Source: Isoetes taiwanensis (lineage: Eukaryota > Streptophyta > Lycopodiopsida > Isoetales > Isoetaceae). From it: a stretch of DNA of 64,000 nt. The notes under the pieces were generated by a model. It searched no databases. It was given only the letters and a program-made list of their open reading frames with translations, and was not told the DNA's origin. The position numbers and the translations under genes are program-made. Numbering within the stretch: position 1 is the stretch's first letter; every line of letters begins with the position of its first letter. The DNA lies in NCBI GenBank assembly GCA_021234155.1, contig JAJEKV010000096.1, positions 2,293,678 through 2,357,677 on the forward strand, given 5' to 3'. Positions 10,975-21,434 of this stretch are shown one piece after another.

Positions 10975-13511
10975 TGCTGCCATGCCATGGCAGCATGGAA
11001 GAGCCAAGCACATGTTTACACTAATCCTCTCATCTTGATTTGGTTTGCAAGACAATAGGAAAATGCTTCACTAGCATACATCAAAGTTTGAAGAGCAAAG
11101 GAAGGACAATTGACTCAAGTCACTCAAGAGATACAAAAGGTCAAACAAGCAAAGGAAATGAAGAGAAGAGGAGAAAGAAGACCCCTTGAAGAATATCCCA
11201 TGGTATGTAGCTATTTGTGATCTTGGCATCTTTGGCATTTTGATCCCCTTCTCCATTTACTCCACCATCCTAAAATACCATTGAACTTTGACTCCTTGCT
11301 CATATACCTCCCAAAGTCAAACTTGACCTTGAAAGTTCTTTCTAGTCAAAACACACCTCCATGAAACACCCACTTGCTCCATCATCCACTAGTTCAAAAG
11401 TGACTTGACTTGGTCAAAATTTCGCTCAGAAGTCAACATCCCATGCAACGACCAAAGTTAAAAGAAAGTTGCAAAAAATCCTAAGGGAAGTGCTCAAAAT
11501 TCAAGTATGCCCTAGGAGGTGCTAAAATTGCTCCATAAAAAGAAATTGGCTCCTAAATGAGCTGCCAAGTCACTTTACACCTCAGCTCATATGCCAAGTC
11601 ACTTTACACCTCACCTCATGTGCCAAGTCATCACACTCATCATCATTCTAGCCATCTCATGTCAAACTCCCATATGCAAATCAAAGTCCACATCAAAGCA
11701 TCTAACTAGCATCATTGTTGCCACATCACCATTGACACCTCATCACTCCACACTTGTCATACACATCATTTCCACGTCACTCAAAAATTTTGACTAGAAA
11801 GAATTTTCAAATTCAAGTTGGCTAACACGTCATCATTCCCATTGGCCACATCACACCACCTAGCCTTGTCATCATTTCCAAATGCCACATCATCCACTCC
11901 TTAGCTCCTTTTTTGCCAAATTCAAAAAAGCTCCATTGTGAGAAGAGATTCTAGAATCTTACAGGGTGCAAAAAAAGATTCCCTTAGGAAAAAAGAATTT
12001 TGAAAAAAGGCTTTATTTTGGGCATTTTAGATGCTTCCTAGGAAATCATGCCATAGGGCTTAGGGGTGCAAAAAATTTTCCTATCTACCCCCCCTAATTT
12101 CTCTTTCCAGCCAATCTCCCCATGCCGCGTGGAACATCCGGGCGTGTGGGGCGGTGGAGGTATCGGATCCCACGTGGATATTGCACGCAATAATCAGAAA
12201 TAATGGATTTTCTTCTCGTTATATACCTTGGTCGCCAATTCCTATTCGAGCCTGTGGGATATTTCGCCTAAACCCATATGAACCCTAAATCCGGTAAACG
12301 CCAAGATCTGTTTAATTCGGCCTAACAAACCAGTAAATCATGACTAAAACTGGCCGAATCACCGTGTTTAATGCCAAGAATGCTTATGGAGCACTAAAAG
12401 ACAGAAGATTAAAGGGAAATGATCAAGATCTCAACGGAACAGAGCGTTTTCAAAAGGGGCTTTTCTGCACAGAAGAAATTTGAGGGCTTTGAGGCAAAGA
12501 AGCGTTTTCTAGCTTTGAAGAAGGACCGGCTTGATGATCCTGAGCTTGATTCTGACCTCCAATGTTTACCTATGATCCAGATTATTGACTCAATTTTCTG
12601 AATCGTCTGAATGTATACCTATTTGATCCTGTGCCCAAGACCACGAGCTTGGGATATTACTTTGTATCTCTTGAGTGTTTGATTTAATTGAAAATCCGAC
12701 CTTTGTAGTAATCTGTTTGTGTTGCATTGAGACTCATTCCCATAAGCAAATGATCATCAGAGGCTAGGCGTCTTGTGTTTGTCCAAATTGTCAAATATGA
12801 GTGGTTTGCCTATGTAGCATGTCCTTGGAAAGGGCAAAAGCCAAATTCCTATAAAGACAAAATTAAAATACCATTTTGAGCCGACATCTTCAGATCCAAT
12901 TGTATTGCATTGAGCATAGTAGAATAATTGTTTGAGCATCAATCTTGCCAAGCTAAATATGTTGATCAAGGCAATGCTGGACACGCGTGCAATCCTTCAT
13001 TAGAAAGTATCTTCTTTCAACATTGTTCATTTCTTATAGTACTAAGCAGAAAATCATCAAAAGAAAAATTTAGGTTCCCTTTTTGGCAAAAAGGAGATTT
13101 GGCCCCTATTGTGCAGACAAATCTGAGTAGAATAGAGTTGGTAACTCCAGAAAATTCCTTGTCAATATCGAGTTTCAAATTTTAGCTCTCTGCCAGGGAT
13201 ATTGACCAAAAATTGACTGGGTCAGTGATCTACTTTTGGCCTATATAACCTAGTCAGACCTCACTGAGTTTTTGCAGTCTGTTAGTATCAAGTGTTGAGC
13301 ATCTTGAGGAGAGAGATCCATATCCATAGCTTTATAGATCATACTCTGCAAGTTATTTTGTGCAGCAGACTTTTTGGCCTTCAGGGAAACATACTCCCAG
13401 TGAACTTTTGTGCACTATTTCTGGAATCTTTGCATTCAGAGTGGTTGCCTCAAGCAACCTGGAGGTTCTAAACCACTGAGGTTGAAGGTTTTGCCAGGAA
13501 CACCTTCAACA
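10975..13511 (+). mobile_element. 5' long terminal repeat of a Ty3-type retrotransposon
   Basis: A 2,537-bp LTR from TG to CA, matching 19176-23385 minus its insert. By eye I count about 20-25 differences over some 2.45 kb, so the insertion is fairly recent. It begins with a perfect inverted repeat, arms TGCTGCCATG / CATGGCAGCA around one base. A run of imperfect direct repeats (GCCAAGTCACTTTACACCTC twice) lies at about 11574-11632. Confidence 0.93.
13242..13248 (+). promoter_or_regulatory. TATA-like element in the 5' LTR
   Basis: TATATAA in the context GGCCTATATAACC, about 270 bp before the LTR end, with a Pu/Py-rich downstream stretch; the counterpart is at 23116-23122. A second TATA-like string (TTATATACC) lies near 12219. 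Start of transcription is inferred to be about 13270. Confidence 0.5.
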
Positions 13512-13514
13512 TTT

Positions 13515-13533
13515 TGGAGGTTCTACCGAGATC
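13515..13533 (+). other. Primer-binding site, tRNA-Gln-like
   Basis: TGGAGGTTCTACCGAGATC starts 4 bp after the LTR end. It complements a tRNA 3' end of the form TAGAACCTCCA, which best fits a plant tRNA-Gln from memory (one or two mismatches). The same first 11 bases also occur inside the LTR at 13460-13470. Confidence 0.65.
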
Positions 13534-13554
13534 ATTTTCCTGGAATCTGAACTC

Positions 13555-14944
13555 ATGGCACTCAGAAGAACTAATGAGGCATCTGAGCCTACTGAAGCAC
13601 AGGATAATCATGAAGCTACTGCAACACCTACTGTCACTATACAAGCAAATGCAGGTATGCCTTATCAATACTTTGAGCTAAATGTGCTTATTCCAGTCCC
13701 TGTTTTTGATCCGAGCATGAATGCCAATAATTTCCTCAAGACTTTTGAAGAATACTATCAAGAATATGGTCACAAGAAGGGCTGTAAGTTCTCTGAGTTT
13801 AAAAAATGTTTCAAGAATGATGAGGTCAGGGCTTGGTTAGAGTATGTTGTAAGTTTAGGCACCAATTCTTGGGAAGAACTGGTTAAAAAGTTTTTAGCAC
13901 GGTTTGGAATTGGACCCCCAAGATTTAATCTTTGAGTTGCAAACTTTTCGCATCAAACATGGTGAGAGTGTGCACCAGTATGTTGAAAGATTCAATCTCT
14001 ATCTTGTCAAATGCCAAATCAATCATGTTCCTAACCATACCCTGCATCTAGTGGCTTCTTTCATCAGGGGATTAAGCAGCAGACCGAGGATACACAGAAA
14101 GCTTTTGAAGATCAAAAAACAAGAGGGATTTGATATAATACACAAGGCTTTCACCAAGGCTACTGAAATTGCAGATATGATATCTTACTTACCAGATGAT
14201 GTGCACTCACCAAGTGATCCTTTTTTTCCAGATTATGAGCAAGAGTATATGGGAGCAGCACCTGTACCTATTTATGCTGTCCAAAAAGAGAAGAAAAAGG
14301 TTAAGATGGAAGATGATGAGGCTCCTGCAGCAGATGTAAGAGCAGAGATTACCAAAGTGTCTGAGGCACTGGTTGAGGTAACCAAACAACTTCAAGAGCT
14401 AAAAAGCTCAAAATTTGAAAAGAAAACTTACCCTCCATGTGTGCATTGCTTTAGAGATACTCATTCTTCTGACTACTGCTGGTATAGGCCATGCACTAAG
14501 TGTGGAAAGAGAGGACATTTTGGTAAAGAATGCCCTGTTTGTGAATTTTGTAAGGCTGTAGGGCATTATGAGGATAGATGCAGTGTTAAAGAGTATTTTG
14601 CCAGACAAGAAAAGTCTAAAGTTAATGAGCCAAGTGCATCTATAAGGTTTGTGCAGGAAATTGAGGAACAAGAGGAGATAATGGCTGTCCACACCAGAAG
14701 AATGAACAATGCCAAAGAAAGAGAATCAACACATGAGGAAGCTGACATCTTGAAACATAGGGATGCTGAGCAAGCAGTGGCTGTGCCTCCTCCTCCTGCT
14801 CAGAAATTTGTCAAGAAAGAAAAAGAGTGTGAGGACTTTGAATATTTGTTGAAGAATTCAAAAATCTGTGTAGATTTGCTGACCTTGCTCAAGATAGCCC
14901 CTTCTTACAGAAAAAAAGGTTCTCAATCTGACCAAGGAAGATGA
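13555..14944 (+). pseudogene. gag: Ty3-type gag, frameshifted
   Basis: The first part (13555-13935, starting MALRRTNEASEP) holds the N-terminal half of the capsid domain (NNFLKTFEEYYQEYG, WEELVKKFLARFG). The frame is lost at a C run near 13914-13918, and the sequence continues in another frame from about 13919 with LQTFRIKHGESVHQYVERF. Three zinc knuckles follow at about 14437-14582: CVHCFRDTHSSDYC, CTKCGKRGHFGKEC and CEFCKAVGHYEDRC. An acidic, proline-rich tail ends at 14944. An A7 run at 14911-14917 is where the reading moves to the pol frame, by recoding or by mutation. Gag would package element RNA; this copy cannot make it intact. Confidence 0.88.
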
Positions 14945-14975
14945 GTTTGCCCTAACAAACCACATTGAGGAGCAC

Positions 14976-17900
14976 ATGCTCACCCAGGATGATTATGATC
15001 CTGGAGCTTTCACTTGTGTTGCCAAAATGGGAGGAAAAATCTTAACCAAGGTTCTGCTAGATGGAGGATCACCCTTGAATGTAATGCCACACCATGTTAT
15101 GAGGCTATGTGGTCTAGAAATAGACAAGAAGGCTCCAATGATCTTAAAATCTTTCTCTAACACAAAAATCAATCCAGTTGGAATAATTAGCAACGTGCCT
15201 ATTGATGTTGAAGGAATAATGGTTGCAGCTAATTTTGTTGTGGTTGCTTTTGAAGGAATAGGGGACAAATCAGATATATATGACTTACTTTTGGGCAGGA
15301 AATGGCTTTCTACAGTTGATGCTAGGCCTGTGTGGTCAAAAGGAGAATGCACTATTTCAAATGGCAAGAAAAAGGTAACATTGTACAATAAGTTAGGAGA
15401 GTTTGAAAGCATGAATTTCATTGAAGAAGAAATGTTGTTATCACATCTATGTGGAGAATTTGAGCTGAATGCAGTAGAGTTAGAGTCTAGCATAAAAATC
15501 CCAAAAGAATTAGCTTCAACTAAATCAGGCAATTTTGCTTATCTATGGTTTGATGGTGGTGTCTCTAGAAGGCTTAATGTGGCATCTTCTGCTGCTATTC
15601 TCAAGGATGCTTCCAACAGGTTGCTTGCTAAAGTAGGAAGAATTTATCCAAATGTCACTTCTAATATGGCAGAGTACAAGGCATTGATTGCAGGTCTTCA
15701 AGAAGCAAGAAATCTAAACATCAGTGATGTTATCATCTTTGGAGACTCTCAGCTTGTCTACAGGCAAATATCAGGAGAATATCAGACTAAGAGTGAAGAC
15801 ATGATGCAGCTTAGAGATCAAGCTATGCTGGAGCTGAGGAATTTTGAAACCTGGGAGCTTTGCCATGTGCCAAGGGAGCAAAATTGTGAAGCAGACTCGC
15901 TGTGCAGAAGTGTGCTACTGGAACACTTAGCTGAGGGAGCAATTCAAGAAGATGAGCTTGAGAAGAAAGATCTGCAACAGCTATACCCCATCCTGGTAAT
16001 CAATGCAAGTGAAGACAAACAGGTAAAGGAAATCAAGGTAAACAAGAAGGGTCTAGATAGGGTATTGTATGTTGGTGATTTGTTTAAAGAAGAAGACAAT
16101 GCCTTTGTTACTAAATTCTTTGATGATTGGAAGGATATCTTTGCTTGGGATTATGATGAGTTGGTTGGTGTTGACAAAAGCATTTGTGAGTTTGAAATCA
16201 AGATGAATGCATCTGCAACATTCCAAAGAGCCATGGATATAATTTTTAGAGAAATGCCTGCCAATATTTTTCGTGTATTTTTGGATGACCTTTGTTTGGG
16301 AATTTCTCTGGAAAGACATTTTAATATGCTAACCATGCTGTTTGATTTGTGTAGAAAAGGAGGAGTGAGTTTGAACCCCAAAAAATGTGTTTTTTTATCC
16401 TCAAAGGGAGAATTGCTTGGGCATGTAGTGTCTACAGCAGGAATTCAAATATCTGAAAGTAAGGTTGAAGCTCTAAGGAAACTAGCACCTCCAAAAACCC
16501 TCAAGCAGGTTAAAAGCTTCATGGGGATGACCAGCTTTTTGAGAATGTATGTCCCTCATTTTTCCCACACTATGAGCCCAATTTCTAACCTCACAAAGGT
16601 TGGAAAGTTCTCCAAAAGTGAAAGCAAACATATCCTAGTAGATTGGGATGAGCAATGCCAAAATTCTTTTGACAAGATCATTGATGCCATTTGCAAATCT
16701 ATCTTACTTAAACCTCCTGATCTAGAGAAACCCTTCAAAGCTTATATCAGTGTAACAAAAAGGGCAATTGGTTTGGCACTGCTGCAAGGGGACCATGTAA
16801 TTGCTTTTGCAAGCAAGATGTGGTCTGATACTGAATTAAGATATCCTAGGTTGGAGAAAAGTGCAGCAGCCTTGATGTTCTTGATAGAGAGGCAAGGACA
16901 TCTTCTTCAAAACAATCAGGTGCAAGTATTCATGAGACAAAATCCTTTCTCACTCCTTTTTGCAAAAAAGCAACCAAAGGCCAAATTGTGCAGGTGGGCT
17001 TGTAAGATCCAAGCTTATGATATTACTGTAAAGGTGGTAAAATTGATCGAGAATCCCAGCTCTTATCTTCCACAAGTGTTGTTTGAGCATGAAGATCAAG
17101 ATGGTTTATGTGATGATGACAATCTAACAAACTTGATTTCTTTTGATGCAGAAAATATTGACTGGCAATTTGACATCAAAAACTATCTGGAGAGCAATGA
17201 GTTGCCCAAGAATTTGAGTGGCAGTCAAGAAAGAAGATTCAAGGACAAGTGCAAAAAGTTCAGGCTAATTGAAGGGACCCTATGCAAAGTTGACAAGGAA
17301 GGAGTCTTGTTGAGATGTGTGGATGAAGAAGAGGCTAGATTGATAATTGAAGCATGTCATGAGGGAGTTTGTGGAGGACACTTTGCAGCAGATACAACTG
17401 CAAAAAAGATTCTAAGGTCAGGATACTTTTGGCCCACTCTTTTTAAGGATTGTTATGAGACTATAAAATGCTGCCATAAATGTCAGATCTTTGGTAAGAA
17501 AACTTTGCAGCCAGCTGCCCTGACTGCTATAACTTCCCCTGGACCTTTCCAAATGTGGGGGCTGGATTTTATAGGCCCTATAGACCCACCTTCTTCAGCT
17601 CAACACCAGTTTATATTAGTTGCCACTGATTACTTTACCAAATGAGCAGAGGCAATTCCTTTGAGAGAAGCCAATGCTCAAGCCACTGCAAGATTTCTGC
17701 ATGAAAATATTTGTGCCAGATTTGGCATTCCTTTTAAAATAGTTTCTGATAGAGGCAGCCAGTTCATCAATCATACAATTGCATTACTTCTAGCCACCTT
17801 GAAAGTCAAACATACCAAGAGTTCATCTTATTACCCTCAAGGAAATGGCCAGGCAGAATCAACCAATAAAACTCTCAAATCTATCCTCAAAAAGACCATC

Positions 17901-18440
17901 AGTGTTTCAAAAAAAGATTGGCATTTAAAACTCCATGATGCACTTTGGGCATATAGAACTACCATCAAAGTGGCTACAAAACACACTCCTTTCAGTTTGG
18001 TATATGGAATAGAGTCAGTACTGCCTATAGAATTAGAACTTCCATCACTCAGACTTGCTTATCAGATTAATTTGGAAATGGATGAGGCTCTAAAAGACAG
18101 ATTTGTGAGATTAATGCAGCTAGAGGAGCATAGATATGAGGCTGAGAATGCAGTGATGAGGAAAAAGGCTAAAGATATTGCAGCTTTTAAAGCAGCACAC
18201 AAATTGCAGGGAGTCTTAAAAACAGGAGAGTTAGTGTTGAAATGGAACAAAGCAAGGGAAGATACAGCATCCAAATTTGAGAATCTTTCGGAGGGACCAT
18301 TTGAAGTGATAGGGACAGCTGGCAGAGATTCATATTGGCTGAAAGATATTGCTGATGGCAGAGAATTGATGAACCCCATCAACATTGTGCACCTAAAAAG
18401 GTATTGGCAACAGCATGTTGCCCTTGCTTTGTTCAACTAA
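14976..18440 (+). pseudogene. pol: Ty3-type pol: protease, extra RNase H, deleted RT, degenerate RNase H, integrase
   Basis: Domain order: protease (VLLDGGSPLNVMP, where DTG/DSG is usual), an archaeal-type RNase H at about 15530-15920, a reverse transcriptase stump, the native Ty3 RNase H, and integrase. The RT jumps from CEFEIKM to NASATFQRAMD at about 16200, so roughly 140-150 residues of fingers and palm are missing in frame; the active-site box survives as VFLDDL. The native RNase H has lost its first Asp (AYISVTKRAIG) and others. Integrase keeps the HHCC knuckle (H...GGHFA...CCHKCQ) and DDE residues (GLDFIGP, SDRGSQF, GQAEST), but TGG to TGA at 17643-17645 (FTK* where FTKW is expected) splits it. 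The element is non-autonomous. Confidence 0.9.
15530..15925 (+). other. Archaeal-type RNase H domain upstream of RT
   Basis: The four acidic residues of an active RNase H are all present: Asp in YLWFDGGVS, Glu in NMAEYKALIAGL, Asp in IIFGDSQLV and Asp in NCEADSL. The spacing fits the RVT_3-type domain of plant Tat-like Ty3 elements. From memory, Tat elements carry this domain after the native RNase H and before integrase; here it sits between protease and RT. Confidence 0.85.
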
Positions 18441-19175
18441 AATCTTTTATGGTAAGATGTAGTTAGGATTAGTTAGTGCATTGCTAAAAAATACAAAAAA
18501 AAAAAAAAAACAAAAAAAAGCAAAATATAAGAAAAAAAGCCTCAGTAGGATGAAAGCAAAAAATTAAGCCTATCTTAGTAAGTCAAGTTCTGCTTTGAAG
18601 TTATTATTCGTGTACTAATGAGTTTCTAGTGTTGCAAGGACAAAAGGGCTATGCAGGTTGTAATCAACTGAGGGAGTGAATTAATACTGATTATAGTTCC
18701 ATGCAGGTGCATCTGAACATGTCACTCACACATCTCTTTCACTACATTACATTATTCTTCATCATCTGGAGTTGCTGCCATTACCTCCACACCAGCAACT
18801 CATTCAAACTAACAAGCTTTATCTTCACATGCAGGTGCATCCTTATCTATGCCTCCATCTGTCATCTGATCAAGAGTTGACCTTATTACATCTGAAAACC
18901 CCCTTCATCTTCATAAACTTCCCAAGCTGCTGTCACACCACCATCCTGCAGCTTCTCATAACTAAAGAGATTTATTTTCCATGCAGGTTCATCTGAAAGA
19001 AACATCATTCACATATACATCCATAATGCCAAATCTGACACTTTCAAATCCATATGCAGGTCATTGAGTTGCCAACCATATTCTCACATTGGCAACTGGC
19101 TGGAGCTATGTCAAGAAGTACAAACAGCTAGTCAAAGGGGCTGGTAGACCAGCCTTCTCTTTTAGTTTGGCATAA
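18441..19175 (+). other. Noncoding 3' part of the retrotransposon interior
   Basis: A poly-A-rich stretch (18490-18530) is followed by several spaced copies of a motif around ATGCAGGTGCATCTG (about 18706, 18831, 18983, 19054). A weak purine-rich candidate for the second-strand primer (TCAAAGGGGCTGG) lies about 35 bp before the 3' LTR; no clean polypurine tract touches it. Confidence 0.5.
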
Positions 19176-19691
19176 TGCTGCCATGCCATGGCAGCATGGA
19201 AGAGCCAAGCACATGTTTACACTAATCCTCTCATCTTGATTTGGTTTGCAAGACAATAGGAAAATGCTTCACTATCCTACATCAAAGTTTGAAGAGCAAA
19301 GGAAGGACAATTGACTCAAGTCACTCAAGAGATACAAAAGGTCAAACAAGCAAAGGAAATGAAGAGAAGAGGAGAAAGAAGACCCCTTGAAGAATATCCC
19401 ATGGTATGTAGCTATTTGTGATCTTGGCATCTTTGGCATTTTGATCCCCTTCTCCATTTACTCCACCATCCTAAAATACCATTGAACTTTGACTCCTTGC
19501 TCATATACCTCCCAAAGTCAAACTTGACCTTGAAAGTTCTTTCTAGTCAAAACACACCTCCATGAAACACCCACTTGCTCCATCATCCACTAGTTCAAAA
19601 GTGACTTGACTTGGTCAAAATTTCGCTCAGAAGTCAACATCCCATGCAACTTGACCAAAATTAAAAGCAAGTTGCAAAAAATCCTAAGGGA

Positions 19692-21434
19692 TCGAATTCT
19701 TTGAGGTAACTAATCTGAATTTGTGTTCTTTTGTGTTTTCCATATCAATTGGTATCAGAGCAGGTGATTCTGCCACACCTGTGAGTATGGGAAACCCAAA
19801 CTTTGACGCCCAGTATGCCAATCTGAGCCAGCAGCCGCCACTTCATGATACCTCAGAGCCCTTTGATCATGCTCTCTTCTGGAATAGCATTGCCGCATTT
19901 CTTTGAGTAGCACAAACAACTAGGGTTGCAGATCTTGGATTGGTCCAATTTGAATCTATCCAGGTGGCAACTCTTCTTTGAAGGCCTTGGTTACCCTATT
20001 CCATCTTGACCAAAACAGGCTATAGCTTCTTGGAATCATGTTGCGGGGCGGATGCGGATGCCTCCCTTGCCCTCTTGAGCCTTATCCAGCAAAGCCGCCC
20101 AGATGGAAGAAGCATTACACCGTAACTCTGTGCAAGATCTTTCTTTGAGAGAGATACCCTAGGCTGGCAAAGTGGTTGGAGAAGGCGGATTTGCCTTTCT
20201 TTAAGGGAGGTGTGAATGTGAAACCTTCCAAGGTCACCAATTTTCTTAGCATCTTTGAAAGGCACTTTGAACGAGTTAATGCAACAGAACAGGAAAAGAT
20301 GCATGCCATGGATGTATGGTTGGATGAGGAAGCTCAGAATTGGTGGCATGGAAGAAGAACTATGGCGCCGAGGATAGACACTTGGTGCGCCGGGACGAGC
20401 TTTTGAAGCCAAGTATTTACTTTCTAACTATCATCAGGTACTTAGGAGAGAATGGGATATTTTGAAGCAATCTGACCAAGAGACTGTAAGTAAGTACACT
20501 ACGAAGTTCAATTTCTTGGCATCACAGGTCACTAACTTGGGAGTTCAGACTGTGGATGAGAAAGAGTTGCTTCGAAAGTATATTACTGGCTTGAAAGAAG
20601 ACATCTTTGCAGAGTTGGATTTTGTAGAACCTGCAGATCTGGAGGAAGCAGTTCGCAAGGCCAATGCAGCAGAGCAAAGATTAAATCCTAAGCTTCGCAA
20701 GTACAATATATGGGATAGTTTGTATGCATCCAGGGATGAAGAAAATAAATCATTTCGGAAGAGATTCAAGCCTGATGACAGGGAGCGTAAGTTTGGAAAA
20801 AGGGGAAAATCGAATTGGAGGAAAAATGATAAATCAGGTCAACAAAGAAGCAGAACCCCTAGAAGACCATGGAAATCTGATGAGAAGAATGTGAAGTCAG
20901 AAGGGCCTCAACAAGGTTGCTTTATTTGTGGAGGACCTCATTTTAAATCTCAATGCCCACAGGTTGACAGGTCAAGAGAGCAATCTAATGCGAAGCCTGC
21001 AATTAAGAGTACTCCTTTTAGACCAAATCCAAGGGCACATGTTGCTTTTGTTGACGAACAACCAGAATGTTCTAAAGCCAGTGAGGAACGAGCTAAGAAG
21101 ACAGCTGAAGAAAAGGGGAAATTGCAAATTTCCTATATGCAGCATCTTAGCAGTGGAACTCCAATAGTTCAGGGTTTTTGGTTGTTCAAAGTGAATGGTT
21201 ATGTTTTGAACAGGGAAGTTGTTATACTTCTTGACGATGGTTCCACACATGATTTCATTTCTAGCAGTTTGGTGGAGGAGTTGAAGCTTCCTATGTTTGA
21301 TTTACCTAATGCTGTCACAGTGGTACAGGGAATGAATGGATCACATGAATCTTGTCATAAATTTGTCTGTGCACCAATCCAGATAGGAGAGTACAAAGAG
21401 ACAAGAGCTATGATGGTAGCACCTTTAGGTTCGG
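19692..21434 (+). mobile_element. Captured gag-protease segment of a second retroelement
   Basis: The segment opens with the tail of a foreign LTR, then a Met-tRNA primer-binding site TGGTATCAGAGC (19750-19761) and a gag leader (VSMGNPNFDAQY). It ends inside the protease. No target duplication flanks it, and only one base or so is shared at each junction with the LTR. It is a replacement of 85 bp, not a standard insertion. Confidence 0.88.
20176..21434 (+). pseudogene. gag-protease of the captured Ty3-type element
   Basis: Capsid-domain sequence (KADLPFFKGGVNVKPSK, EEAQNWWHG) is broken by a frame change near 20390 and resumes as QSDQETVSKYTTKF. A basic region is followed by one zinc knuckle CFICGGPHFKSQCP and a protease segment with LLDDGSTHDFISSSLVEEL (usually DSGSTH). 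The open frame runs through the junction at 21434 into LTR sequence and stops at 21580, so the last 48 or so codons are LTR-derived nonsense. RT, RNase H and integrase are absent. Confidence 0.85.

Noticed and set aside
11591..11797. 68-codon frame repeated identically at 21462-21668
   Set aside because: It lies in the LTR; identity reflects the repeat, not coding constraint.
14993..15532. 179-codon minus-strand open frame
   Set aside because: Shadow of the pol frame; the plus strand has clear protease and RNase H motifs.
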